Assembly: GCF_020687825.1 (NCBI RefSeq)
Contig: NZ_JAJEWP010000006.1
Coordinates: forward strand, 207,343 to 271,342
Direction of reading: 5' to 3'
Length of the DNA stretch: 64,000 nt
From: Fluctibacter halophilus
GTDB lineage: Bacteria > Pseudomonadota > Gammaproteobacteria > Enterobacterales > Alteromonadaceae
A program made the translations under genes and the position numbers. This document shows positions 1 through 7,850 of this stretch, one piece after another. Position 1 is the first letter of the stretch. Each line of letters opens with the position of its first letter. Under the pieces are notes generated by a model, which saw only the letters and a list, made by a program, of their open reading frames with translations, did not search any database and was not told the origin of the DNA.

Positions 1-84
1 CATCAATTCGAGCAGCTTCTGATAGATGTACGCAATGATAAAGGCTGATAATGATGAGTAGCCAATACTTCCCTGTATGATCAA
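1..84 (-). CDS. Possible partial gene running off the left edge
   Basis: A minus-strand frame stays open from a TTG at 84 to the edge (28 codons, hydrophobic, containing SAFIIAYIYQKLLELM). The TTG would overlap the TGA stop of the ABC exporter (TTGA), as in translationally coupled operon genes. The opposite strand is also open for its first 15 codons (ending IDVRNDKG, stop at 46-48), so either frame could be real or both could be chance. No family is recognised. Low confidence. Confidence 0.2.
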   Translation of the reverse strand, partial: MIIQGSIGYSSLSAFIIAYIYQKLLELM

Positions 85-2249
85 CTTGCTGTCTTACAAT
101 CTTCGACGGTTAAGTTGACCAGAACACCATTTCTTAAACAATAAACCTGCTCTGCCATGGCAATCGTTTCTTGCCGATGAGCGATCATAATGCGTGTCAT
201 CGGAAAATGTTGAATCTGTTCGCTGATCTTGGCTTCATTATCTTTATCTAAATGACTTGTGGCTTCATCCATGAATAGTACGCAAGGCGATCGATACAAA
301 GCCCGGGCCAGTAATAATCGCTGCACTTGTCCACCGGATAGGTTTGAACCCATATCACCTACCAATGAGTTATACCCCATCGTCATTTCAGTGATGTCAT
401 CATGAATGACGGCTAATTTGGCACAGTGTTCAATTTTCAGATAATTCGGCTGCGGGTCAAAAAAACTGATGTTATCGGCAATAGACCCCGCCAATAACGT
501 ATCATCTTGCATGACAGCAGCAATCTTTTGTCGATACATCTTCAGGCCAAGCTGAGTAATATCTTTACCGTCGAGCGATACTTTGCCCGAGGTTGGCTGC
601 AATAGACCCAACATAATTTTCATCAATGTCGTTTTACCCGCCCCGGAAGCCCCGGTAATGGCGATTGACTCGCCAGCAGAAATTGTCAAGTTGACGTTAT
701 TTAGGATTGGCTTTTCTTGTTCAGAATAACGGAAGCAAATATTCTCCAGCTTGAGTTCACCGGTATAACTATCAGATAAATTTTCATCGGCTAGATACAT
801 TGCCTCGCCTTCGCGATTTGCTTCTTGTTCAGATAATGCGATATCGGAAATACGATCGAGGTGTAAACGCATCATCCTAAACTGAATAATCTGCTCAATT
901 AAATTGGTATAGCGTTCAGTAAGCTGCCCTTTGTACGCAATGAAGGCCAATACCATTCCAACCGTTAAACTATTTCCCATCACCATCACTGCGGCAAAAT
1001 ATATGACTAACACATTTTCTAACCCAAACAGCAGTTTGTTGAATGATTCAAAACTAATATCTAACCGGCCTAAACGGATTTCACTATTAATCACTTCAGC
1101 ATAGCGATTTTGCCAGATGCCTTGACGTTGAGACTCATTGCCAAAGAGCTTTATCGATTGAATACCGCGAATATTTTCCAAAAAGTAGGACTGCTCTTTG
1201 GCTGACGCCTGAATCATTTCTTCGGTTGCATGATGAAGAGGACGATACAATGCTAAGCGAACTAGCGTGTAGAGAACTATTGCACCCAGTACTACAGCCG
1301 TTAGTTTCAGAGAATACAGCGACATCATAACCAACACACTGATCGCCATAACACCATCGACCAGGGTTTCCACAAAGCCCGTCGTTATTCGTTCCCGAAT
1401 GTGTGCCAACGAGCCGAATCGGGATACAATATCGCCAACATGTCGCGACTCAAAATAGTTCATTGGCAAGCGCAGTAAATGTCTGAGCAGGTTAATGCCC
1501 ATTTGCATGTTGAGTAAGCTGGAAAGCCTTAGAATCAACCAGCTTCTTACCGCGTTAGTTACTACACTAATAATGGCAATGAGTGTAAATCCTATCGCCA
1601 ATACTGTAAGCAATGGTTTGTCAAAGCTGACTAAAACTTCATCGACAACCCACTGCATATAGTACGGTGTCATCAATGCAAAGAGCTGTAGCACCAAAGA
1701 CAGACCAATCAGTTTTACCAAGCCTGTTTTTAAGCCTGACATTGAAGACCACAGCTGGGTAAACTTCATTTTGGCTTTTTCTTCTTTGATTTCGAACTTA
1801 CTCGTCGGCGTAAGCTCTAAACAGATTCCAGTGAAATGCTTACTAAACTCTTCTCTCGTAAAGCTGCGCTTACCAACTGCAGGATCGTTGACAAAATATT
1901 TGCCACCCTTTCCTTTACCGGAAACCTTGGTTAAAACAACAAAATGATTCATATCCCAATGCAAAATACAGGGCGTTTGCAGTTTATGAACTTCATCAAG
2001 GGGACATTGTAAAGCACGGCTTGCCAGACCTAAGTTGTCACCCAGCTCAATTAGCTGTTGAAGATCCATACCCTTCAAATTTGCGGAATAGCGTTTGCGC
2101 ATTGCAGGCATTTCGATTTGGTAACCATAGTAGCCTGCAATCATTGCTAAGGAAGCAAGGCCACACTCCGCCATTTCTGATTGCAAAATCAACGGAGTTA
2201 CCGTGCTCACTGAGAAGTTTAATGAATGTTCTTTTATATCCGAAGTCAT
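81..2249 (-). CDS. C39-peptidase ABC exporter (CvaB/LahT-like bacteriocin transporter)
   Basis: Inner-membrane transporter that should cleave double-glycine leader peptides and export the cargo through a type I channel. The 722-aa length is normal for bacteriocin ABC transporters. An N-terminal C39 papain-like peptidase (about 1-150) has Q23, catalytic C29 (in QSEMAECGLAS), H102 (in HWDMNHFVVL) and D122 (in NDPAVG), so it looks active. A six-helix membrane domain (about 170-470) follows, then an ATPase with Walker A GASGAGKTT, signature LSGGQVQRLLLARAL, Walker B VLFMDEATSHLD and the H-loop IAHRQ. The ATG shares one base with the stop of the preceding small gene (TAATG). It is the last complete gene of the locus. 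Its likely substrates are the two GG-leader peptides at 3167-3481, and its partner is the HlyD-type adaptor at 3671-4927. The outer-membrane TolC is not in view. Confidence 0.95.
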   Translation of the reverse strand: MTSDIKEHSLNFSVSTVTPLILQSEMAECGLASLAMIAGYYGYQIEMPAMRKRYSANLKGMDLQQLIELGDNLGLASRALQCPLDEVHKLQTPCILHWDMNHFVVLTKVSGKGKGGKYFVNDPAVGKRSFTREEFSKHFTGICLELTPTSKFEIKEEKAKMKFTQLWSSMSGLKTGLVKLIGLSLVLQLFALMTPYYMQWVVDEVLVSFDKPLLTVLAIGFTLIAIISVVTNAVRSWLILRLSSLLNMQMGINLLRHLLRLPMNYFESRHVGDIVSRFGSLAHIRERITTGFVETLVDGVMAISVLVMMSLYSLKLTAVVLGAIVLYTLVRLALYRPLHHATEEMIQASAKEQSYFLENIRGIQSIKLFGNESQRQGIWQNRYAEVINSEIRLGRLDISFESFNKLLFGLENVLVIYFAAVMVMGNSLTVGMVLAFIAYKGQLTERYTNLIEQIIQFRMMRLHLDRISDIALSEQEANREGEAMYLADENLSDSYTGELKLENICFRYSEQEKPILNNVNLTISAGESIAITGASGAGKTTLMKIMLGLLQPTSGKVSLDGKDITQLGLKMYRQKIAAVMQDDTLLAGSIADNISFFDPQPNYLKIEHCAKLAVIHDDITEMTMGYNSLVGDMGSNLSGGQVQRLLLARALYRSPCVLFMDEATSHLDKDNEAKISEQIQHFPMTRIMIAHRQETIAMAEQVYCLRNGVLVNLTVEDCKTAS

Positions 2250-2413
2250 TATGATGGAACTACTAGAGCTATAAACCCAAACATTAGGAACATGTAAATC
2301 ACAAACAACACTACTAACGTTTTAGACCGCAGTAGGGAAGATAAAAAGGCAAAGCTAACTTCGTGTTGAGCTGCACTTCTCAACATATCTTTAGGACGTT
2401 TCATTTTCTTCAT
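2249..2413 (-). CDS. Small membrane protein in microcin locus, candidate immunity factor
   Basis: A 54-aa product, charged at its start (MKKMKRPKDMLRSAAQHEVS), then one long hydrophobic stretch (about 27-52, LVVLFVIYMFLMFGFIALVV). The frame can be extended to a GTG at 2461, but the ATG at 2413 has an AGAAGG sequence about 12 bases upstream and keeps only a short overlap with the preceding gene (ends 2391). ATG 2404 is a further alternative. Its stop overlaps the ABC exporter start, implying translational coupling. I recognise no family. Class II microcin immunity proteins are typically small membrane proteins beside the exporter, so immunity is a reasonable inference, not a demonstration. Confidence 0.6.
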   Translation of the reverse strand: MKKMKRPKDMLRSAAQHEVSFAFLSSLLRSKTLVVLFVIYMFLMFGFIALVVPS

Positions 2414-2618
2414 TATTAACACGCAACCTTCTTCTAAAAGCGTTTCCAAAAATACTTTCACCCCTAATTAGCTGAACTAGAACATATATATTAAATGCAA
2501 TTAGTAATAAGAAAATGCTGACAGAAAAAACGCCTAACGAACCATGCGTAATAGCTAAGGTTAAAGATAGTTTTAGAGCAGAAAATGAAAACAGAGGTAT
2601 CAGGAGTGCTTTAATCAT
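2391..2618 (-). CDS. Small two-helix membrane protein, candidate immunity factor
   Basis: A 75-aa protein with two hydrophobic segments (about 2-24 and 30-53) and a basic/acidic tail (FRRRLRVNNEENETS). The ATG at 2618 overlaps the stop of the CPBP-protease gene in an ATGA arrangement, so it is probably coupled to it. The 3' end overlaps the next small gene. No family is recognised. Size, topology and location between precursors and exporter fit a bacteriocin immunity protein or an exporter accessory subunit. Assignment to either is inference from context. Confidence 0.65.
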   Translation of the reverse strand: MIKALLIPLFSFSALKLSLTLAITHGSLGVFSVSIFLLLIAFNIYVLVQLIRGESIFGNAFRRRLRVNNEENETS

Positions 2619-3076
2619 ATCACCAACATCAAGAAGAATATAAATATCACATTATTAGAGGCATGAACAATTGTTGGCGATAAAATTGAATCGCTCTGTA
2701 TTCTTAGCACACCTAAAATCCAACCTAAAACAAATAGCATTATGGGGACCAGCAAATTACCGCTATAATGCAACACAGCCCAAAGGGCAGACGAAACAGT
2801 CAAAACCAATATCATTTTTAAGGCGCTTAATAGCTTAAAAAGTAGATATCTAAAAATGAACTCTTCAACCAATGGTCCGATCAGGCCAATAAAAATCAGG
2901 CTCCACCATACGCCATACTGGTTAAGCACATTTTTACTGCTAGTTACCTCTGAACTGAGATAGTCGGTATTCAGGTAAAGAAAATATAGAGTAATTAAGT
3001 ATATAGAAAATAGAACGTACGCCTTATTCGAAGAAAAAATTAAAAGACGTCTTAATTTTTCCGAATCCATATTCAT
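2615..3076 (-). CDS. CPBP family intramembrane glutamic endopeptidase
   Basis: A 153-aa membrane protein, short for the family, with four to five helices. It carries the CPBP (Abi/CAAX protease) signature: E71-E72 and R76 in the EExxxR motif (VEEFIFR), H103 in WAVLHYSG and H138/N142 in HASNN. All predicted catalytic positions are present. CPBP proteins are known as bacteriocin self-immunity proteins in Gram-positive plantaricin-type loci and also act as processing peptidases. Here the gene lies directly after the two peptide precursors and their terminator, and overlaps the next membrane-protein gene by an ATGA. It may degrade re-entering peptide or trim the products. The ATG at 3076 has only a weak upstream purine stretch. 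Confidence 0.88.
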   Translation of the reverse strand: MNMDSEKLRRLLIFSSNKAYVLFSIYLITLYFLYLNTDYLSSEVTSSKNVLNQYGVWWSLIFIGLIGPLVEEFIFRYLLFKLLSALKMILVLTVSSALWAVLHYSGNLLVPIMLFVLGWILGVLRIQSDSILSPTIVHASNNVIFIFFLMLVI

Positions 3077-3124
3077 GTATACATCCGCACCAGAAAAATA
3101 CCGTTCAATTTACAACGTGGTATT

Positions 3125-3152
3125 GAAAAAAGGCGGCCAAGACAACCGCCTT
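3125..3152 (-). terminator. Rho-independent terminator after the peptide genes
   Basis: On the minus strand a 7-bp stem AAGGCGG/CCGCCTT with a 9-base loop is followed by six T. It lies 15 bases after the stop of the first precursor gene and 49 bases before the CPBP gene. It should separate abundant precursor mRNA from lower read-through expression of the protease and exporter genes. Confidence 0.85.
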
Positions 3153-3166
3153 ATAGGGTTCGACCA

Positions 3167-3328
3167 TTACAGTCTGTTTGTAGCAGCTCTCATGCTATCT
3201 GAATTGTGGCTTGCGCCACTCCAGTTTAAAGAACTCATGGTGTTGTAAGCGCCAACGGCTCGATTGGCCAACCAACCCCAAAAACCGCCTTGAACTGCTT
3301 TGATTTCTTTACTTGATAGTTCTCTCAT
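3167..3328 (-). CDS. Double-glycine leader peptide A (class II microcin-like precursor)
   Basis: A 53-aa precursor found by reading the minus strand. It starts at ATG 3328 with a strong Shine-Dalgarno TAAGGAG eight bases upstream. The leader is MRELSSKEIKAVQGG (15 aa), matching the class II microcin consensus MRE(L/I)xxxE(I/L)xxVxG(G/A) cleaved by C39 peptidases. The predicted mature peptide is 38 aa, beginning FWGWLANRAVGAYN and ending MRAATNRL. It is rich in Trp, Asn, Ser and Ala, has no cysteine, and carries a mild positive charge near its start. It does not resemble any microcin I know. It is the second of two tandem precursor genes (12-base gap) and is followed by a terminator. Confidence 0.9.
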   Translation of the reverse strand: MRELSSKEIKAVQGGFWGWLANRAVGAYNTMSSLNWSGASHNSDSMRAATNRL

Positions 3329-3340
3329 CTTGACAGCTCC

Positions 3341-3481
3341 TTAAGGTTTCATGCTTTTTGCGAATTTGTACCAGCCATAAATGCTTGCAGCGTTGCCCGC
3401 TAGGTGGATGGCCAGGGCAACTCCAATTGGAATTACACCACCATTGACTTGCTTAATTTCATTCACGCTCAATTCACGCAT
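3341..3481 (-). CDS. Double-glycine leader peptide B (class II microcin-like precursor)
   Basis: A 46-aa precursor. ATG 3481 is preceded by GGAG at eight bases. The leader MRELSVNEIKQVNGG is nearly identical to that of peptide A and ends in GG. The predicted mature peptide is 31 aa: a hydrophobic first half (VIPIGVALAIHLAGNAAS) and an aromatic/basic end (IYGWYKFAKSMKP). This suits a short membrane-inserting helix. The shared leader and tight spacing suggest the two peptides are exported together and may act as a two-component bacteriocin. A pair of independent toxins or quorum peptides is the alternative. No homologue is recognised. Confidence 0.9.
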   Translation of the reverse strand: MRELSVNEIKQVNGGVIPIGVALAIHLAGNAASIYGWYKFAKSMKP

Positions 3482-3566
3482 AATGTTATACTCCATGTAT
3501 CCAACGACACGAGTGTGGTTGGGTATCTAAATTTCTCAATCTCGTAAGAGAATGAGGGTTTACTAA

Positions 3567-3656
3567 GGCTGGCTTTCGTTTTGCTCGCTAAAGTTGACGT
3601 GAGCCAGCCGCACTTTTCTGACAAAGCCTCTTCCGACGAAGTGCTTTGCCAGAAAA
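3567..3656 (-). other. Two large stem-loops between adaptor gene and peptide genes
   Basis: The 189-base gap between the adaptor stop and peptide B holds two inverted repeats. One is a perfect 8-bp GGCTGGCT/AGCCAGCC (3567-3574 with 3602-3609). The other is a 13-bp arm with one mismatch (3614-3626 with 3644-3656), whose loop contains a further CTTC/GAAG pairing. Neither is followed by a T-run on the minus strand, so they look more like mRNA processing or stability structures than terminators. A 63-codon frame crossing this gap has no family resemblance and a GTG start, and I do not call it. Confidence 0.6.
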
Positions 3657-3670
3657 TCACTTTAAATCTA

Positions 3671-4927
3671 TTAGCTTACGCGCCCCTTCAGGCTATATAT
3701 GGGCTCAAGCAGCCATTCAATGAGCGTTCGTTGCTCTAACATAATATCCGCCTCAAACAGCATGCCGCTTTTTAATTCAAACTCTTGCCCGTATGCTTGT
3801 ATTTTCTGTTGGGCTAATTTTGCCCGTAAGCGATATACGGCTTCCTGGAATGGAATCGGTAACTGTACTTCGTTTGGTGTGATTAGTGCCCGGTCGATAC
3901 GTACAATTTCACTTTCAATAAAGCCAAAACGTTGATAGGGAAAAGCATCAAAACGCAGACGCGATATTTGCCCCTTGGCGATAAAACCAGCACTTCGGGT
4001 GGGTAAAAGTAGCTCTGCCACCAGCTCAGAGCCTTCAGGCAAAATATGAAGCAGCGGCTTAGATTGAGCCTTTGAAGGTGAAAGCGTTTCCCCCTCGACC
4101 ACTTGAATACCCGTGACCGTGCCTGCATGACTAGCAGCTATCGTGTAGCGATGGCTGTTCTGAACTTGAGCCAGTTGATTTTCAATAGCCGACTTTTCAC
4201 GCAACAAGCTATTAATGCGTAATGTATATTGTTGAGGTAAGTTTGCTTTATCAAAAACGGCTTGGTTAATCTGATTGTTTTGCTGTAACAGTAAACGAGC
4301 AATGTTTTGTTTTTCCTGCTGCGCTTCTAATAAAGATTTCTTTTGATTTTCTTTCTCATATTTTGAAACATACCCGCTGCTATTTAACCGCTCAACATCT
4401 TCTTGTTGTGCCAATAATAGCGCCAGCTTTTCGTTAGCAAGAATCAATTGCCTTTCCAAGGCTAACTTTTCGCTATTTAATGCTATTACTTTGTTTTCGA
4501 GGTTCCTGTTTTCTTCAACTTGAATTGTTTTATATTGTTTTATTTCTTCATCAATCAGCGCTAGTTGTGAGATCAGCTCACCTTGCAACTTACCACTTAA
4601 GCTTTTGCCATCCGCGCTATTTTTATGAACTACCATGGTTGCTAAGGGCTGACCCTTTTCGACTTTATCGCCCTCACTTACAAATAAACTATCTACCGTA
4701 CCACCTTGAGTCGCAAAGCTTTTTATGACGCCTCCATTAGGCATTAAAAAGCCGCGAACCGTCTCTTTTCGAGAATATTCTGCATTAATTAAGAATGCGA
4801 CTATGGCAATAGCAATAGCCGCTACAATCGAAACAGTTAGCTTAATAGATAGTGGCTGTGCAAGAATAATAGCACCAGTCAAGCGCTCACTTTGATGGGA
4901 AACAGCTTCCTTTCTGAACAACGACAT
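3671..4927 (-). CDS. HlyD/CvaA family periplasmic adaptor for peptide export
   Basis: A 418-aa membrane fusion protein linking the ABC exporter to an outer-membrane channel. It has a cytoplasmic N-terminus, a single transmembrane helix (about 29-47, LTVSIVAAIAIAIVAFLI), a lipoyl/beta-barrel half (VRGFLMPNGGVIKSFATQGG, VSEGDKVEKGQPLATM), a long coiled coil (about 115-250), a returning barrel half (IAASHAGTVTGIQVVEGE) and a C-terminal HlyD_D23-type domain. This layout is that of CvaA-like adaptors of colicin V and bacteriocin systems. It is the first gene after a promoter at 4951-4980, with GAGGGG as ribosome site before ATG 4927, and lies upstream of the peptide genes it would help to export. 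Confidence 0.93.
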   Translation of the reverse strand: MSLFRKEAVSHQSERLTGAIILAQPLSIKLTVSIVAAIAIAIVAFLINAEYSRKETVRGFLMPNGGVIKSFATQGGTVDSLFVSEGDKVEKGQPLATMVVHKNSADGKSLSGKLQGELISQLALIDEEIKQYKTIQVEENRNLENKVIALNSEKLALERQLILANEKLALLLAQQEDVERLNSSGYVSKYEKENQKKSLLEAQQEKQNIARLLLQQNNQINQAVFDKANLPQQYTLRINSLLREKSAIENQLAQVQNSHRYTIAASHAGTVTGIQVVEGETLSPSKAQSKPLLHILPEGSELVAELLLPTRSAGFIAKGQISRLRFDAFPYQRFGFIESEIVRIDRALITPNEVQLPIPFQEAVYRLRAKLAQQKIQAYGQEFELKSGMLFEADIMLEQRTLIEWLLEPIYSLKGRVS

Positions 4928-4950
4928 AACAACCCCTCAACCTCAGGGTC

Positions 4951-4980
4951 ATATTAATTCCCATATAATATCGGAGTCAA
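4951..4980 (-). promoter_or_regulatory. Sigma70-like promoter for the microcin export operon
   Basis: On the minus strand TTGACT (4980-4975) and TAATAT (4956-4951) are separated by 18 bases, about 25 bases upstream of the adaptor ATG. The match to sigma70 consensus is close. The spacing to the gene leaves a short leader containing GAGGGG. Confidence 0.6.
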
Positions 4981-5368
4981 CCGAGTTTACTATAAATTGT
5001 TAGGTCAAATTTAATACCCATCCTATTCTTCCCAGCAAAAATCAGCACCCCATTAATTTATATACATTTTATTGGATTGCTGCATACCTTGAGTTTGTAC
5101 TGTTCTCACACATCAACCGGCTAATTATCGTTCAACAATGTGTATGTAAATCCCTCTTGATACACATCGCACTGCATTGCGGCAGATGTGTTATTCGGAT
5201 GGTTGATAAAACCCGGACACGCTTCAACGCATTCATCAGGTTTTGTCAGCGGTTGCTTGGAGTGACGAGTGATATGCAACCTCACGCTACCGATGGGTAC
5301 AAGTCTGGAGCACAAAAAGACATGTGAAAGAGGTGTTTTTTATACCACCAATGACATTGCGCGTTTGA
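4981..5368. other. Intergenic stretch between export locus and thyA, no supported gene
   Basis: About 390 bases separate the AT-rich export locus from core genes. It contains small inverted repeats: CACATC/GATGTG around 5163-5190, and GATAAAACC/GGTTTTGTC around 5206-5248. A 64-codon minus frame (5121-5315) has no family likeness and no convincing ribosome site. The stretch may hold thyA downstream signals or the scar of acquisition of the locus. Confidence 0.5.
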
Positions 5369-6220
5369 TCACACAGAGAAGGGGTACTGGATCGCAGGGT
5401 GACACTGATACCCTTCCACACTGAAATCGTCAGTGGAGACCCAGGTTTCAATGTCTTGCAGCGTTTTGATGTCCGGATTGATGTTCAGACGGGGCGGTTC
5501 AAACGGTTCGCGGGTCAATTGGACATCACGCATCAACGGCAACTGATTCTCGTAAATGTGTGCGTTAACAATCTTATGGTACGCCTTACCGGGTTTATGG
5601 CCGGTGATCTGCGCCACCAGCGCCAGAAAAACAAACACCTGAATCTGGTTGAAGTTGAGTCCCAGCGGCACATCACAGGAACGCTGATAGCTGGTCAGGT
5701 GCAAAGTATCACCCAACAATGAAAAGGTGTGGGTGTGCATGCAGGGTCGCAAACAGCCACGGTCAAATTCACCGGGATTGTAGAACGTCACGATCTCACC
5801 CCGATCATCAATGCCACGGCTGAGGTTATCGATGACCTTTTTCAACTGATCCAGGTGCCCGCCATCCGGCGTCGCCCAGGCACGCCCCTGCACACCGTAC
5901 ACGCGCCCCATATCATCCTCGCCTTTGCGGTGAGGGTTATTCAACCAGGCCTGGTTTTCATTGGCGTTGGCATTCCAGGTGTTACAACCGATGGCACGAA
6001 ACTGAGCGGCGCTGTCGTAACCGCGCAGATAACCCAATAATTCGGCGATTGCCGCCTTGTAAAAACTCTTGCGGGTGGTGATCAGGGGGAACACATTGTT
6101 ACCGACGTCGTATTCAAGATCGGCATTGATCACGGTCAGGCAGCGCTGGCCGGTACGGGCATTTTCGACCCAGTGTCCCTGCTCAACAATGCGACGGCAC
6201 AAATCCAGATACTGCTTCAT
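5369..6220 (-). CDS. thyA: Thymidylate synthase
   Basis: Makes dTMP from dUMP with methylene-tetrahydrofolate in the cytosol. It contains the catalytic cysteine in LRPCMHTH, the dUMP-binding [15 protein letters not shown] block, the C-terminal [10 protein letters not shown] tail, and folate-site residues near the start (FPLITTRKS). At 283 aa it matches the slightly longer form seen in many marine gammaproteobacteria. I chose ATG 6220 (MKQYLDLC) because it overlaps the lgt stop as ATGA and has GGGG just upstream. An upstream in-frame extension would run into lgt. Translational coupling lgt-thyA is a classic arrangement. folA, which regenerates the folate product, is elsewhere in this window (35762-36253). 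Confidence 0.96.
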   Translation of the reverse strand: MKQYLDLCRRIVEQGHWVENARTGQRCLTVINADLEYDVGNNVFPLITTRKSFYKAAIAELLGYLRGYDSAAQFRAIGCNTWNANANENQAWLNNPHRKGEDDMGRVYGVQGRAWATPDGGHLDQLKKVIDNLSRGIDDRGEIVTFYNPGEFDRGCLRPCMHTHTFSLLGDTLHLTSYQRSCDVPLGLNFNQIQVFVFLALVAQITGHKPGKAYHKIVNAHIYENQLPLMRDVQLTREPFEPPRLNINPDIKTLQDIETWVSTDDFSVEGYQCHPAIQYPFSV

Positions 6221-7032
6221 GATGACCCCTTGACCGCATGATTGGATGCACCACGTCGAAACGCCCACACCATCAACGCCAATCCACCCAGCACCATCGG
6301 CAGTGACAGGATCTGGCCCTGGGAAATCAGCCCGCCATACAGGCCAATGTGCGCATCGGGCTCCCTGAAGTACTCGACAATAAAGCGGAAACTGCCGTAG
6401 CCGAGCAGGAACAATCCACTCACGGCGCCCATTGGTCGGGGCTTACGACTGAACAGCCACACCATCAGAAACAGCACAACCCCTTCCAGGGCAAACTCGT
6501 ACAGCTGTGACGGGTGACGGGGTTCTGGCCCTGCACCGGGAAAGATGATCGCCCAGGGAACGTCCGAGGTGCGCCCCCACAGTTCTGCGTTGATGAAATT
6601 GCCGATCCGGCCAGCACCCAGGCCGATGGGTACCAGGGGAGCGACAAAATCGCCGACCTGCAGAAAGTGGCTGCGGCTCTTGCGGGCGAACCACCACAAT
6701 GCCACCAGCACACCCAGCAAGCCACCGTGGAACGACATCCCTCCAGTCCATATCTTGAACAGGTACAGAGGGTCATCCAGAAATGCACCGAACTGATAAA
6801 ACAGCACATAACCCACCCGACCACCGAGGATCACCCCCAGGAAGCCCAGGAACAACATGTCACTGAGCTGGTCTTTCGACCAGTCGGTGCGCGAAAGACG
6901 GGCGCGGGCCAGTAACCAGGCGGCAATGAAGCCCACCAGATACATCATTCCGTACCATTTCGGACTGAAAAATCCCCATTCTACGATGGATGGATTGATT
7001 TCGGGCAGGGTGTAATGGCTATCCGCTAACAT
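6217..7032 (-). CDS. lgt: Prolipoprotein diacylglyceryl transferase
   Basis: Inner-membrane enzyme that transfers diacylglycerol from phosphatidylglycerol to the lipobox cysteine of prolipoproteins. The 271-aa length is typical. About seven transmembrane helices are visible, with the conserved substrate-binding signature [14 protein letters not shown] and the catalytic-region HGGLLG block ([12 protein letters not shown]). It starts at ATG 7032 and follows the TauE-family gene after 7 bases, in the same direction. Its stop overlaps thyA. Lipoproteins such as NlpD in this window would be among its substrates. Confidence 0.96.
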   Translation of the reverse strand: MLADSHYTLPEINPSIVEWGFFSPKWYGMMYLVGFIAAWLLARARLSRTDWSKDQLSDMLFLGFLGVILGGRVGYVLFYQFGAFLDDPLYLFKIWTGGMSFHGGLLGVLVALWWFARKSRSHFLQVGDFVAPLVPIGLGAGRIGNFINAELWGRTSDVPWAIIFPGAGPEPRHPSQLYEFALEGVVLFLMVWLFSRKPRPMGAVSGLFLLGYGSFRFIVEYFREPDAHIGLYGGLISQGQILSLPMVLGGLALMVWAFRRGASNHAVKGSS

Positions 7033-7039
7033 TCAACTT

Positions 7040-7831
7040 CTATCCTAACAACATGCGCAAGCTGACCAGGATCAGAAAGCCTGCAAAAATTCGTTTTAAC
7101 CGCCGGGTATCCAGGCGATGGCCTATTTTAGCCCCGATACGGGCCGTAAATACAGAGGTAATCACAATCCCGACGGTGGCAGGCAGATAGACATAGCCAA
7201 ACGCGCCGGGGGGCAAATCATGCAGTTGCCAGCCGGTTACTACAAAGCTGGCCGAGCCAAACAAGGCAATCACCAGACCGCAAAATGCCGCACATCCGAT
7301 GGCCTGCTTCATATCCACCCGGAACCACATCAGTGCAGGCACCAGCAACGCGCCGCCACCAATCCCCATGAATGCCGAGATACAGCCAACCACCAGACCA
7401 ATCAGTACCAGCGCGGTTTGTGAAATGGCCGTTTCTGAGCGCCGTTGACCACCGAACACCATTTGCGCGGCAATCGCCATCACCAGATAGGCAAACACCG
7501 ATTTCACCACTTCACCGGGTAACACACTGGCCAACCAGGCACCGACCATCGCGCCCAGCACGATACCAATACTGCAGCCGGTGACAATGTGTCGCGACAG
7601 GTTGCCCAGTTTATAGTGGGCCCGCGCCGATGACATGGCGGTCAATACGATGGTCGATAACGACGTGGCAATCGCCATTGGCATGGCCACGTCCAGCGAG
7701 ACATCCAACACGTGGGGCAACAGGTACACCAGCGCCGGCACGATCAATAATCCACCGCCGATCCCCAGCATCCCGGCCAATACGCCCACCAAAGCACCGA
7801 GCGCCACACAGGCAAAAAAGATGATGAACAT
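7040..7831 (-). CDS. TauE/SafE family sulfite/anion exporter-like permease
   Basis: A 263-aa integral membrane protein with about eight helices and two repeated halves, each opening with the family's glycine-rich motif (GVLAGMLGIGGGLLIVPAL near 14-32 and GCISAFMGIGGGALLVPAL near 150). The TauE/SafE family moves sulfonates, sulfite or other organic anions, and specificity cannot be read from sequence. It sits between ptsP and lgt in the same orientation (19 and 7 base gaps), an arrangement seen in many gammaproteobacteria, so the linkage probably reflects shared transcription and not shared pathway. Confidence 0.9.
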   Translation of the reverse strand: MFIIFFACVALGALVGVLAGMLGIGGGLLIVPALVYLLPHVLDVSLDVAMPMAIATSLSTIVLTAMSSARAHYKLGNLSRHIVTGCSIGIVLGAMVGAWLASVLPGEVVKSVFAYLVMAIAAQMVFGGQRRSETAISQTALVLIGLVVGCISAFMGIGGGALLVPALMWFRVDMKQAIGCAAFCGLVIALFGSASFVVTGWQLHDLPPGAFGYVYLPATVGIVITSVFTARIGAKIGHRLDTRRLKRIFAGFLILVSLRMLLG

Positions 7832-7850
7832 CAGTACCCCTCAGGTTTCC

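Noticed and set aside
3469..3660. 63-codon minus frame over the hairpins upstream of the peptide genes
   Set aside because: GTG start, no family likeness, overlaps the start and ribosome site of peptide B and two hairpins.
5121..5315. 64-codon minus frame before thyA
   Set aside because: No ribosome site, no hydrophobic or domain pattern; contains inverted repeats typical of non-coding DNA.
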